A stretch of DNA of 32,524 nt from a bacterium (GTDB lineage Bacteria > Actinomycetota > Aquicultoria > Aquicultorales > Aquicultoraceae). The stretch's first letter is position 1. Each line of letters starts with the position of its first letter. The notes beneath the pieces were generated by a model, which had not been told where the DNA came from, did not search any database, and was given only the letters and a program-made list of their open reading frames with translations. Below, piece by piece: positions 25,673 to 32,524 of this stretch. A program made the position numbers and the translations under genes. The DNA lies in the NCBI GenBank assembly GCA_902810715.1, contig CADDYS010000018.1, positions 1-32,524 on the forward strand, written 5' to 3'.

Positions 25673-26155
25673 TCAAACACTTGCCCTCAAATTTTTCAGG
25701 CCGGCGTGTATCTCGCCGAGCACAAACGCCTTAAGCTTATCCATTTTGGCTTCTACCTGCGGCGATAGCTCTTCTCCCCAATCGATTTTTGCGGGCTCTA
25801 TGCCGAAAATAATGGTCGGGGGCAAAGTCCCCATAGCCTGCGCCAGCCGTATAAAGTCGTAAATCCCCAGGTCGTGGAAGGATATTTTGTATTTTTTAGG
25901 GATAACATCCACTGAGTCGGGCTCGAAGCGAAAAATGCTGCCCGGCTCCGTGCCGGCCTTAACGCAATCGATGATAATAAGCTTTGCCACATCCTCCATG
26001 TAGGCAAGAAGTTCAAGCCCCTGCGTCCCGCCATCCTGGATTTCAACATTCGGCGGGAGTTCTTCAGCCGGGAGCCGGCGTGCAAGATGCACACCGGCTC
26101 CCTCATCGCTAAGTATTGTATTGCCCACACCTAAAACTAAAACCTTATTCTTCAT
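25673..26155 (-). CDS. NiFe hydrogenase maturation protease (HyaD/HybD family)
   Basis: This 160-residue endopeptidase removes the C-terminal tail of the large subunit after nickel insertion. The nickel-sensing residues are in place: Glu18 in GNTILSDEGAGVH, Asp63 in IIIDCVKAG and His94 in SFHDLG. Length and order match HybD. The likely target is the tail after DPCISCAVH in the large subunit encoded 0.6 kb upstream in the same operon. ATG 26155 lies inside the last codons of the cytochrome gene (11-bp overlap); a GTG at 26164 is an alternative. A strong terminator follows. Confidence 0.93.
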   Translation of the reverse strand: MKNKVLVLGVGNTILSDEGAGVHLARRLPAEELPPNVEIQDGGTQGLELLAYMEDVAKLIIIDCVKAGTEPGSIFRFEPDSVDVIPKKYKISFHDLGIYDFIRLAQAMGTLPPTIIFGIEPAKIDWGEELSPQVEAKMDKLKAFVLGEIHAGLKNLRASV

Positions 26156-26768
26156 TCGGTACACCGAAAAACATGTGCTTTACCAGGCCAAACTCATAGG
26201 TGACTGCAATATAGGTGTGAAGAATAGCAAATGATACAAAGAACCACATCAAAAGAAGGTGGACTTTGCGGACCATCGCCAACCCACCAGATACAACCGT
26301 AATTAATGAAAGTGTTTGGTTGTCAGGCCAGTAAAGCTGAAATCCTGAGACAATCTGCACGATATAAAACAGGGCAATTACTACGTATGACGCACGCTGC
26401 AATACCCTGCACTTGCGCTTTTCTAGACAAGGCTGAAACAAGAGATAATGCCGCAATGTCCAGGCAAGAGAATCGTTGTTCTCCCACGGCTTCAGATACA
26501 CCTTCCAGTCGCCGGCTTTCCCAAAGAATGCGAACCACAGCCTCAGACCAAAGTTGATGGTAAATACCCACACGAAAATAAAGTGAAGGCTTTGCATCAT
26601 CCCCATCTTCAAAACATCGGTTGCAAACGGCGCGTGTATATACCAACCCGTAAAGGCAAGAACAGCGATGCTTATCAGGTTAATCCAATGGTATATCCTT
26701 CTCGGGACAACAATATATTCACTATTGCCGGCAGCGATTACTTTAGCGATTACTTTAGCGTTTGCCAT
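26145..26768 (-). CDS. NiFe hydrogenase b-type cytochrome subunit
   Basis: The 207-residue membrane protein has four transmembrane helices and the expected haem-ligand histidines: RRIYHWINLISIAVLAFTGW, MQSLHFIFVWVFTINFGLR and the paired VHLLLMWFFVSFAILHTYIA. This HyaC/HupC-type cytochrome anchors the periplasm-facing hydrogenase and passes electrons from hydrogen oxidation to the quinone pool. A GGAGGGGC site lies 4 nt before ATG 26768. It is 11 bp from the large-subunit gene and overlaps the protease gene, so the operon is tightly packed. Confidence 0.93.
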   Translation of the reverse strand: MANAKVIAKVIAAGNSEYIVVPRRIYHWINLISIAVLAFTGWYIHAPFATDVLKMGMMQSLHFIFVWVFTINFGLRLWFAFFGKAGDWKVYLKPWENNDSLAWTLRHYLLFQPCLEKRKCRVLQRASYVVIALFYIVQIVSGFQLYWPDNQTLSLITVVSGGLAMVRKVHLLLMWFFVSFAILHTYIAVTYEFGLVKHMFFGVPNEE

Positions 26769-26779
26769 TTTTGCCCCTC

Positions 26780-28339
26780 CTATCCGATTTGGAACTCTAA
26801 AATGCGGTTAGAGTCAGGCTCTATTATATGCACGGCGCAAGAGATGCACGGGTCGAACGAACGGATGACGCGAACCACGTTGATCGGGTTGTTAACATCG
26901 GGTACCGGTACCCCCTCAAGAGCCTTCTCGACAGGGCCTGGATTTCCTTTGTTATCACGCGGCGATAGGTTCCAGGTCGAGGGTACGACAAGCTGGTAGT
27001 TCTCGATCTTTGTGCCCTGGATGTTTATCCAGTGGCCAAGCGCACCGCGCGGCGCCTCGGTCAGACCCATGCCCTTTGCCGAATCCGGTACTTTCCACGC
27101 GTTGGTGTCGTGAACTTTTATCTCGCCCTTTGCCACCATTTCCGTCAACTCATTTAGCCATTTCTCAACTGCGTTTGCCACAAGAATCGTCTCGACCGCG
27201 CGGGCGGCGTGGCGTGCAACCGCGCCCGGCTTAATTCCGTATTTGGTGATTAAATCCATGAGGACCGCCGGCTTGGCGACCAGCATACGCGAAAGCGGGC
27301 CGACCTCCATCGCATTGCTGTCGTAGCGCGGGGCCTTGATGAAACTGTAGCCTTCTGCTTTATCGCGGTCCACCTCGGTTTTGCCTTCAGTTGGATGGAG
27401 ACCCTCGTTGTCTTTGTACCAGGAGTGGCCTACATACTCTCTGATCTTTTCTGTATCGACTTCTTTGACCGAAGTGATATCGCCGCCGGTTATAACTCCT
27501 GCCGGGAAGAGCATGTCTTTCTTATCGGATGAGTTCTGGAACGCCCCGTACGCCAGGTATCCTCCGGGGCCCGCGCCGATTCCCAATTTAGCCAGCGGCA
27601 AGAGCGGGCCGGTCCCAAATGTGACGACATCCTTAACGTAGACATCCTCGACAAAAGCCTTTACCTCCGCCAAAAGCGAGCGGAACCCATCAAGTGCCTG
27701 CATGTCTGGTAGATTGGTTACACCGCCGACAACTATCGCCGCACTGTGCGGGATTTTTCCGCCGAGCAGGGCGGCCATCTTCTTGGCCTTTGCCTGGATG
27801 TCCAGAGCCTTCAGGTAGTGGGCCACAGCCGGGGTAACGATATCCGGGTCGTTTACCGAGAACTCATCCGGCTTGTAGCGCGGTGTGAGCGGTGCGGTGT
27901 CACCTGCTTTTACCAGGGCTACGATTTTGTCTTTTACGGCGTTTAATCCGGCATCGTTGCCGCTGTATTTTGCAACAGCCATGACATCGATATAGTCAAG
28001 GGCGGACAGGTGATAGAAATGAAGCGGATGGTCGTGCAGGTACATGGCACCCAGGATAAGATTTCTTATCAACCTGCCGCCATCAGGGACGTTTGCCTTA
28101 AACGCATCATCAAGACAAAGGGCGGACGCCCACTGGTGCGAACCGCTGCATACACCGCAGACACGATCGGTGACGTGGGAGGCATCCCGGGGATCTTTAC
28201 CTTTTAAAAGCACCTCGAAACCTCTAAACATCTGCCCTTGCGACCTGGCACTTTTAACGACACCGTTTTCGATTTCAACTTCAACAGCCAAATGGCCTTC
28301 TATACGAGTTACCGGATCTATTGTAATTTTCTGAGCCAT
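26780..28339 (-). CDS. NiFe hydrogenase large (catalytic) subunit, group 1 type
   Basis: The 519-residue protein carries the NiFe active site. It opens ITIDPVTRIEGHLAVEVEIE, has the L1 motif RVCGVCSGSH near residue 60 and the L2 motif DPCISCAVH near the C-terminus, giving the four cysteine ligands. Fifteen residues (IIEPDSNRILEFQIG) follow the His and are the expected substrate of the protease encoded downstream. With a Tat-exported small subunit and cytochrome b it fits a group 1 respiratory uptake hydrogenase that oxidises hydrogen on the outer face of the membrane. It has no signal of its own and should be co-exported. The exact subgroup was not determined. Confidence 0.97.
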   Translation of the reverse strand: MAQKITIDPVTRIEGHLAVEVEIENGVVKSARSQGQMFRGFEVLLKGKDPRDASHVTDRVCGVCSGSHQWASALCLDDAFKANVPDGGRLIRNLILGAMYLHDHPLHFYHLSALDYIDVMAVAKYSGNDAGLNAVKDKIVALVKAGDTAPLTPRYKPDEFSVNDPDIVTPAVAHYLKALDIQAKAKKMAALLGGKIPHSAAIVVGGVTNLPDMQALDGFRSLLAEVKAFVEDVYVKDVVTFGTGPLLPLAKLGIGAGPGGYLAYGAFQNSSDKKDMLFPAGVITGGDITSVKEVDTEKIREYVGHSWYKDNEGLHPTEGKTEVDRDKAEGYSFIKAPRYDSNAMEVGPLSRMLVAKPAVLMDLITKYGIKPGAVARHAARAVETILVANAVEKWLNELTEMVAKGEIKVHDTNAWKVPDSAKGMGLTEAPRGALGHWINIQGTKIENYQLVVPSTWNLSPRDNKGNPGPVEKALEGVPVPDVNNPINVVRVIRSFDPCISCAVHIIEPDSNRILEFQIG

Positions 28340-28357
28340 CTCTCATTGCCTCCCTTC

Positions 28358-29398
28358 CTATTTTTTGTCTTTGCCGGCAACCAGACGCACGGCGCCGTGG
28401 ACTACAGCACCGACCGCCGCAACACCTACGGCAACCTCGCCTATCGTGTCGATATCGATCTTTCCGGCATCGATAGTATCCTGCTTTGCATAAAGCGGGG
28501 TAAAGCCTGCATAATACTCAGGCTGTGAACAACCGGCGCAAGGTGCGCCAGCGCCGATACACCAGTTTGCACCCTCGTTCCACCACACCTGCGGGCAGTC
28601 GGCGTAGGTCTTGGGACCTTTACAGCCCTTCAGAAGCAGGCAGTAATCTTTCTGTTTTGGATCGTTCCAGTCGGTAAGGAAATAGCTCTTCTCAAAATGA
28701 TTCCTTCGCGGACAATTATCATGTATTAAAGTGCCGTAGAAGGCAGTCGGCCTGTTGTACTGATCCAAAGCGGGGGCCTTCCCTGCTGTCAGGAAATACA
28801 TGATGGTCGCCACGAGACGCGACGGCTTAACCGGGCAGGTCGGCAAATTGATGACTTTAGACCTGTCGCTTACAAATTCAATTGCGCCCCTGCCTTGCGA
28901 CGGCGTAGCCCCCGGGATGCCGCCGCCCAGGGTAGCACAAGAACCGGCGCCGATGATGGCAGCCGCCTTACCGGCCGCCTCCATGAAGATGTCTTTGAAA
29001 TTTCTGCCACCGACCATGCAGAATCTGTCATCGGCTTTTGGGATAGAGCCTTCCAGCACCAGGACATACCCGCCCTCCTTTATGGTGTCTTCGAGTGCCC
29101 TTTCTGCCACACTCCCCGAACCAGCCATAATTGTCTCGTGGTAGCGGATCGACAGCGTGTCAAGAACCAGCTCCGCGATTGACGGGTTGATGGTTGAGAG
29201 CAGCGATTCGCTGCAACCCGCGCAGTCCTGGCCTTCGAGCCAGACCACAGGCGGCTTCTTCATTGCTTTTTCAGTGGCTAAGGCGATATCTTGCGCAAAA
29301 CCTGCTGGTAGACTAAACGCCGCTGCCACCGCCGTGCAGAGCTTTACGAAGTCTCTGCGCTTGATCTCTTTAGCAGCCAACTCCTCCAAAATACCCAT
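28358..29398 (-). CDS. NiFe hydrogenase small subunit with Tat signal and C-terminal anchor
   Basis: This 346-residue iron-sulfur subunit has a twin-arginine signal (IKRRDFVKLCTAVAAAFSLP, residues 12-31) for export of the folded heterodimer. The proximal cluster ligands are Cys59 and Cys62 (EGQDCAGCSES) with later GSCATLGG and LPTCPVKPSR. The distal and medial cluster ligands lie in HDNCPRRNHF, YCLLLKGCKGPKTYADCP and CIGAGAPCAGCSQPEYY. A hydrophobic helix near the C-terminus (EVAVGVAAVGAVVHGAVRLV) anchors it next to the cytochrome. ATG 29398 has GGAGGTGC just upstream. It lies 18 bp before the large-subunit gene. Confidence 0.96.
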   Translation of the reverse strand: MGILEELAAKEIKRRDFVKLCTAVAAAFSLPAGFAQDIALATEKAMKKPPVVWLEGQDCAGCSESLLSTINPSIAELVLDTLSIRYHETIMAGSGSVAERALEDTIKEGGYVLVLEGSIPKADDRFCMVGGRNFKDIFMEAAGKAAAIIGAGSCATLGGGIPGATPSQGRGAIEFVSDRSKVINLPTCPVKPSRLVATIMYFLTAGKAPALDQYNRPTAFYGTLIHDNCPRRNHFEKSYFLTDWNDPKQKDYCLLLKGCKGPKTYADCPQVWWNEGANWCIGAGAPCAGCSQPEYYAGFTPLYAKQDTIDAGKIDIDTIGEVAVGVAAVGAVVHGAVRLVAGKDKK

Positions 29399-29422
29399 TT
29401 CGGCACCTCCATCTTTAGTCTC

Positions 29423-29851
29423 TTATTTAATTAGACAAATCCGGCCCTCTTCTACTGTAAGAGAGAAAGACTGTAAGTCCGTGCTGACACGCTCGTCCTC
29501 ATATTCAAGGACATGCTTGCTCTTACAGGCACTGCAGTATAACACGTTTTCATGAGGCAGGTAGGCAAATAAAAAGCCGTCTTTACTGCAGACGGCCGGA
29601 AACGCGGTTAAGTTCTTATCAATTTCTCCTACTAGATAAACCGGGGGAGTGGTAAACGAAAGCAGCTTCGGCCCGTTTTTATATTCTTCAACGGGGATGA
29701 GAGACTGGGTGGTAACCTTCTTGGCTATTGCCTCAACTTGCCGCAACGGCTCGGCCACATCCTCTACAAACTTAAAGGCAACCGATGCCGTCTCATGCAA
29801 GATGTTTTTTAAAAATTCTGCCCGCCCAATTGCTTTCTGCTTCGGCTTCAA
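29423..29851 (-). CDS. Rieske-like protein of unknown function at the head of the hydrogenase operon
   Basis: No family is firmly recognised in this 142-residue protein. Its second half (residues 80-141) resembles a Rieske fold, with AVCSKDG and NVLYCSACKSKHVLEYEDER followed by LQSFSLTVEEGRICLI, the usual C-terminal strand pattern. The canonical ligands C-x-H and C-x-x-H are altered: Cys88-Ser-Lys90 and Cys106-x-x-Cys109, with His113 nearby, so a standard [2Fe-2S] site is unlikely. The N-terminus (GRAEFLKNILHETA) is helical and lacks a clear signal. The best start is TTG at 29851; a stop lies three codons upstream and no good binding site is seen. It precedes the small subunit by 24 bp, so it may assist the hydrogenase. 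Confidence 0.6.
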   Translation of the reverse strand: MKPKQKAIGRAEFLKNILHETASVAFKFVEDVAEPLRQVEAIAKKVTTQSLIPVEEYKNGPKLLSFTTPPVYLVGEIDKNLTAFPAVCSKDGFLFAYLPHENVLYCSACKSKHVLEYEDERVSTDLQSFSLTVEEGRICLIK

Positions 29852-29970
29852 CTTAAACTATTTAACCTGCTCTTTCTTAACAGAGACCCCTGGTTTATCT
29901 TCTAAGTAATATTTATAGGCAGATTCAGTGCCGGCCCTCTTTCCCTTTGCATCTAACAGTAATTCTATAT

Positions 29971-30009
29971 GTAATTAAGTAAAATTACACATCACTAATT
30001 AGGGTGATG
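29971..30009 (-). promoter_or_regulatory. dyads in the hydrogenase operon promoter region
   Basis: GTAATT-AAGTAA-AATTAC (29971-29988) and CATCAC-TAATTAGG-GTGATG (29990-30009) are adjacent perfect inverted repeats in the AT-rich 190-bp gap upstream of the structural hydrogenase operon. Neither matches an FNR or CRP consensus closely. They are candidate operators; no -10/-35 pair is assigned. Confidence 0.35.
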
Positions 30010-30026
30010 CCCGATGGATTGAGTAG

Positions 30027-30050
30027 AAAAAGATTTGTTATTAACAAATC
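30027..30050 (-). terminator. rho-independent terminator of the hypCDE operon
   Basis: On the minus strand GATTTGTTA-A-TAACAAATC (30050-30032) is followed by TTTTTCT. The stem includes the hypE stop codon at 30041-30043. It ends the maturation operon before the structural genes. Confidence 0.8.
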
Positions 30051-31042
30051 CTAGGCAGTATTTCTCCTCTTGGGGTGGGGACTACGCGCCTTGTACCCCA
30101 TTCGGTCTCCATGATGACCTGGGTTTTTCCACCAGCCACTTCTCCAATAATCGCCGAGTCGAGTCCAGCGGGATGACTCTTAAGAATAGCAAGCGCATCA
30201 TCAGCTTTATCGGCTGCTATAATGAAAAGCATCTTGCCCTCGTTGGCAAGATAAATAGGATCAAGACCCAAAAGTGCGCAACCGCCTTTTACCTCATCTT
30301 TAACAGGAAGATGATTCTCAAAGACAAGGATGCTTTTTTCGCTTTGCCGCGCCCACTCGTTAAGAACCGTGCCAACCCCTCCGCGCGTGGCATCGCGCAC
30401 GGTGCGCACCGCAGCCGAAATGGGATTAAGGAGGGCCACAAGCCCGTGAAGCGGTTGGCAGTCGCTCTGCACGCTGCTCTGGATATCGATCCCCTCGCGC
30501 AGGGCGGTGATGCAGTAGCCGTGGTCTCCCATAGTGCCGCTTATGATTATCTTATCGCCTTCCCTGGTATGTCGTGGGTGATAGTCAACTTGATCGGGGA
30601 TTACGCCGATGCCCGAGGTTGTAATAAAAAGCTTATCCGCGCTTCCCTTATCGACTACTTTAGTATCCCCGGCTACAACCGGGATGCCCGTCTCGCGGGA
30701 CATCTCACCCATCGATAACGCGATGGTCTTAAGCTCCGCGACATCCATCCCCTCCTCGATGATAAACGAGGCGGACAGCGCAATCGGCCTTGCTCCCACA
30801 GCAGCCAGGTCGTTTACCGTGCCGCAGAAGGCAAGCTTTCCGATATCCCCGCCCGGGAAAAAAAGCGGGCTTATAACAAACGAGTCGGTGGTAAAAGCAA
30901 TCCTTCCGCCGCTAAGATCTAAAATGGCCGAGTCGTTGGCACCCTTCGGGTCGCCCCCCAAGGCCGTATAGAAAACCTCTTCGATAAGGCGGGCGGTCAT
31001 TTCTCCACCACTGCCGTGAGCTAAGCGAATCGTATCAGACAA
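30041..31042 (-). CDS. hypE: hydrogenase maturation protein HypE
   Basis: The 333-residue protein dehydrates the S-carboxamide on its own C-terminal cysteine to a thiocyanate, the source of the CN ligands of the NiFe centre. It begins SDTIRLAHGSGGEMTARLIE, has the ATP-site NDSAILDL and CGTVNDLAAVGARPIALS, the DATRGGVGTVLNEWA motif and the essential C-terminal PRIC. TTG 31042 is chosen because CAGGAGAG lies 5 nt upstream inside hypD and the family starts here, although the frame is open further. It overlaps hypD by 8 bp. Its stop lies in the operon terminator. Confidence 0.96.
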   Translation of the reverse strand: MSDTIRLAHGSGGEMTARLIEEVFYTALGGDPKGANDSAILDLSGGRIAFTTDSFVISPLFFPGGDIGKLAFCGTVNDLAAVGARPIALSASFIIEEGMDVAELKTIALSMGEMSRETGIPVVAGDTKVVDKGSADKLFITTSGIGVIPDQVDYHPRHTREGDKIIISGTMGDHGYCITALREGIDIQSSVQSDCQPLHGLVALLNPISAAVRTVRDATRGGVGTVLNEWARQSEKSILVFENHLPVKDEVKGGCALLGLDPIYLANEGKMLFIIAADKADDALAILKSHPAGLDSAIIGEVAGGKTQVIMETEWGTRRVVPTPRGEILPRIC

Positions 31043-32123
31043 GTGAACTCTCCTGATATAAGTAATAAGCGGCGCAAGTGCCTTCACTCGATACCATACA
31101 AGGACCAACCGGATTCTCGGGTGTACATCGCTTGCTGAAAAGGGAGCACTGATGCGGCTTAATTATCCCTTTTAAGATATCTCCACAGCGGCAGCCGGGA
31201 TGAAGTTTCACGCTTTGCCTTTCGATATTAAATTTCCTGGCCACATCGAAGGACTCGTACCTCTGTCTGATTGCAAGACCGCTATCAGGAATTGCGCCCA
31301 GGCCGCGCCACTCGGCATCGGCCTGTACAAAAATTTCATCCAGCAGCCTTTGCGCGACCACGTTTCCTTCCGGGCGCACAACCCGGCGGTATAGATTTGA
31401 TATCGTCGGCGCGTCGGCATTTATATCCTTTACAAGCTTAAGGATAGTCGCCATGACCTCAGGCGGCTCAAAGCCGGCGATCGCACCCGCCGCGCCGAAC
31501 TCCTCGGCAAGAAAATAATACGGGTACTCACCGATGATTACGCTTACATGCCCGGGTAAGATAAAGCCATCGATTTTTGTGGTCTCGTCGGCTGCCAACA
31601 CCCTTAAAGGCTCGGGTACGGTTTTGTGCAGGTTATAGATGCTGAAATTGGAGAGTCCCTCCTTGCTTGCCGTCTTTATCGCGTGGGCGGTGGCCGGTGC
31701 GGTTGTCTCAAAACCGACACCTAAAAAAACAACCTCTCTTGCGGTTTCGGACCTTGCAAAGGCCAGTGCCTCCAATGCCGAGTAAACAACACGCACATCC
31801 GCACCCTGGGCCTTAAGCTCTGCGAGGCTTCCCTTTGTGCCGGGAACGCGGACCATATCGCCGTACGTCGCAAGGATAACCCGCTCGTCTTCGGCCAGTC
31901 GCATGAAGGCGTCGATATCGCTGTCGGCGGTAACGCATACCGGACATCCCGGGCCCGAGATAAGCTCGACCTCCGGCGGCAACACGCCACGGATGCCGGC
32001 TTTTCCAATCGCCATTGTGTGGGTGCCGCAAACCTCCATAAGCTTTACCGGACGGGTCGCTATCTCACATACCTTATCCGCCAAGAGGTGAAAGTACTTT
32101 TTCTCATCAAGCTTGGTAATCAC
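31035..32123 (-). CDS. hypD: hydrogenase maturation protein HypD
   Basis: The 362-residue protein assembles the Fe(CN)2CO group with HypC. It contains a [4Fe-4S] cluster and the conserved motifs KLMEVCGTHTMAIGKAGIR, ELISGPGCPVCVT, LGVGFETTAPATA, ILPGHVSVIIG and GFEPPEVM. The C-terminal Cys-rich part HPGCRCGDILKGIIKPHQC and CTPENPVGPCMVSSEGTC is complete. GTG 32123 is chosen, with GGGAGGA 9-10 nt upstream and a 17-bp overlap with hypC; an ATG at 32198 would overlap hypC almost fully. hypE follows with an 8-bp overlap, giving a tightly coupled hypCDE set. Confidence 0.96.
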   Translation of the reverse strand: MITKLDEKKYFHLLADKVCEIATRPVKLMEVCGTHTMAIGKAGIRGVLPPEVELISGPGCPVCVTADSDIDAFMRLAEDERVILATYGDMVRVPGTKGSLAELKAQGADVRVVYSALEALAFARSETAREVVFLGVGFETTAPATAHAIKTASKEGLSNFSIYNLHKTVPEPLRVLAADETTKIDGFILPGHVSVIIGEYPYYFLAEEFGAAGAIAGFEPPEVMATILKLVKDINADAPTISNLYRRVVRPEGNVVAQRLLDEIFVQADAEWRGLGAIPDSGLAIRQRYESFDVARKFNIERQSVKLHPGCRCGDILKGIIKPHQCSLFSKRCTPENPVGPCMVSSEGTCAAYYLYQESSLV

Positions 32124-32337
32124 GCAGGATTTCCTCCCATACGGCAAGTGAGGCGTTCGCTTCTTCATCCGATACGATGCTGATTGCTTGCCCTGCATGT
32201 ACTAATATCCAATCCCCGATATGAACACCTGGGATTAAAACAATGCCCACTTTCTTTGTGTTGCCGAGGACATCTACCTCGGCAGTGAAATGTTTTTCAT
32301 CTACCGATACTACTTTCGATGGAACAGCCAAGCACAT
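32107..32337 (-). CDS. hypC: hydrogenase maturation chaperone HypC
   Basis: This 76-residue OB-fold chaperone opens MCLAVPSKVVSV, with the essential Cys2, and has the family segment GIVLIPGVHIGDWILVHAGQ AISIV. It carries the Fe(CN)2CO group between HypD and the large-subunit precursor. ATG 32337 follows a GGAGGA site about 9 nt upstream. It overlaps hypD by 17 bp. Confidence 0.96.
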   Translation of the reverse strand: MCLAVPSKVVSVDEKHFTAEVDVLGNTKKVGIVLIPGVHIGDWILVHAGQAISIVSDEEANASLAVWEEILRDYQA

Positions 32338-32411
32338 AGGTGTCGGTCCTCCTAATTCTACTCTTGACTAAATATTACGCCACCTTACTACCCAACCTTT
32401 TAAGTAAACTA

Positions 32412-32455
32412 CTACCGGCTATAAGCCGGTAGCTTTGTTATCGGCTGCAAGCCGA
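32412..32455. terminator. two tandem hairpins upstream of hypC
   Basis: CTACCGGCT-ATA-AGCCGGTAG (32412-32432) and TCGGCT-GCA-AGCCGA (32441-32455) are perfect stems in tandem. They directly follow the stop codon of the gene at the right edge, read on the minus strand, and may terminate it or attenuate read-through into hypC. T-tracts are poor. Confidence 0.45.
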
Positions 32456-32524
32456 CTAAAGCTCCTCACCATCGATCTTAAAATCTGCATCCGGGGGCTC
32501 GTGTCCTTGTTGCTCGATATACTG
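32456..32524 (-). CDS. C-terminal fragment of an unidentified protein (runs off the right edge)
   Basis: The minus strand reads QYIEQQGHEPPDADFKIDGE EL and a TAG stop at 32456-32458, open to the window end. Twenty-two residues are too few to name a family. By position before hypC it may be another hydrogenase accessory gene, which is inference only. It is followed at once by two hairpins. Confidence 0.45.
   Translation of the reverse strand, partial: QYIEQQGHEPPDADFKIDGEEL

Noticed and set aside
30035-30718. 227-codon plus-strand frame opposite hypE
   Set aside because: It is antisense to a clearly conserved hypE and has no recognisable domain.
31043-31108. HypE start at 31108
   Set aside because: The extra residues lie inside hypD and do not match HypE; TTG 31042 has a binding site and the family N-terminus.

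Overview
The window reads like a chromosome segment from an anaerobic, hydrogen-using bacterium, most likely a deep-branching actinobacterial lineage. The clues are a GlnR-type orphan OmpR-family regulator with a matching GTAAC-N6-GTAAC box, a full-length two-domain GlnE, paired GSI-alpha and GSI-beta glutamine synthetases, and a modular archaeal/thermophile-type glutamate synthase beside a NiFe hydrogenase. The lineage is an inference; no rRNA gene is present.

Layout: 1-2622 holds a partial GNAT acetyltransferase (minus) divergent from an NhaD-type antiporter, then a CaCA cation antiporter. 2700-6048 (minus) holds pucR-amtB-glnK, with a PII protein lacking the usual T-loop tyrosine. 6257-9875 (minus) holds glnE and nadE. 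9888-13213 (minus) is a damaged potassium-homeostasis block: an intact KdpE-like regulator, a KdpD-like kinase lacking its ATPase domain, and a KimA/YdaO-type permease with an internal deletion and frameshift. 13464-16440 is accessory: a tiny duplicated-TM protein, a remnant of the acetyl-CoA synthetase C-terminus, a REPIN-like inverted repeat, an FTR1 iron permease with dyad-rich upstream DNA, and a complete REP-associated (RAYT, Y1/HUH) transposase element bounded by 28-bp inverted repeats.

16448-25491 (all minus) is a nitrogen-assimilation locus: gltB1 (glutaminase) - gltB2 (ferredoxin/FMN synthase) - multi-cluster ferredoxin - FAD oxidoreductase - gltB3 (GXGXG) - glnR - glnA (alpha type) - glnA (beta type). 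Together with amtB-glnK and glnE it covers ammonium uptake, GS/GOGAT assimilation, GS adenylylation and transcriptional control.

25673-32524 (all minus) is a hydrogenase locus: hypC-hypD-hypE in an overlapping maturation operon ending in a terminator, then a Rieske-like protein, small subunit (Tat), large subunit, cytochrome b subunit and maturation protease, ending in a strong terminator. The C-terminus of one more gene enters at the right edge.

Small palindromic repeats of several families (GTAGTTGCCCGAT type, GGGACGTT type, GGCCTTTTGGC type) lie in the intergenic spaces. Many starts were moved from the longest frame to codons with a good ribosome-binding site; several are GTG or TTG.
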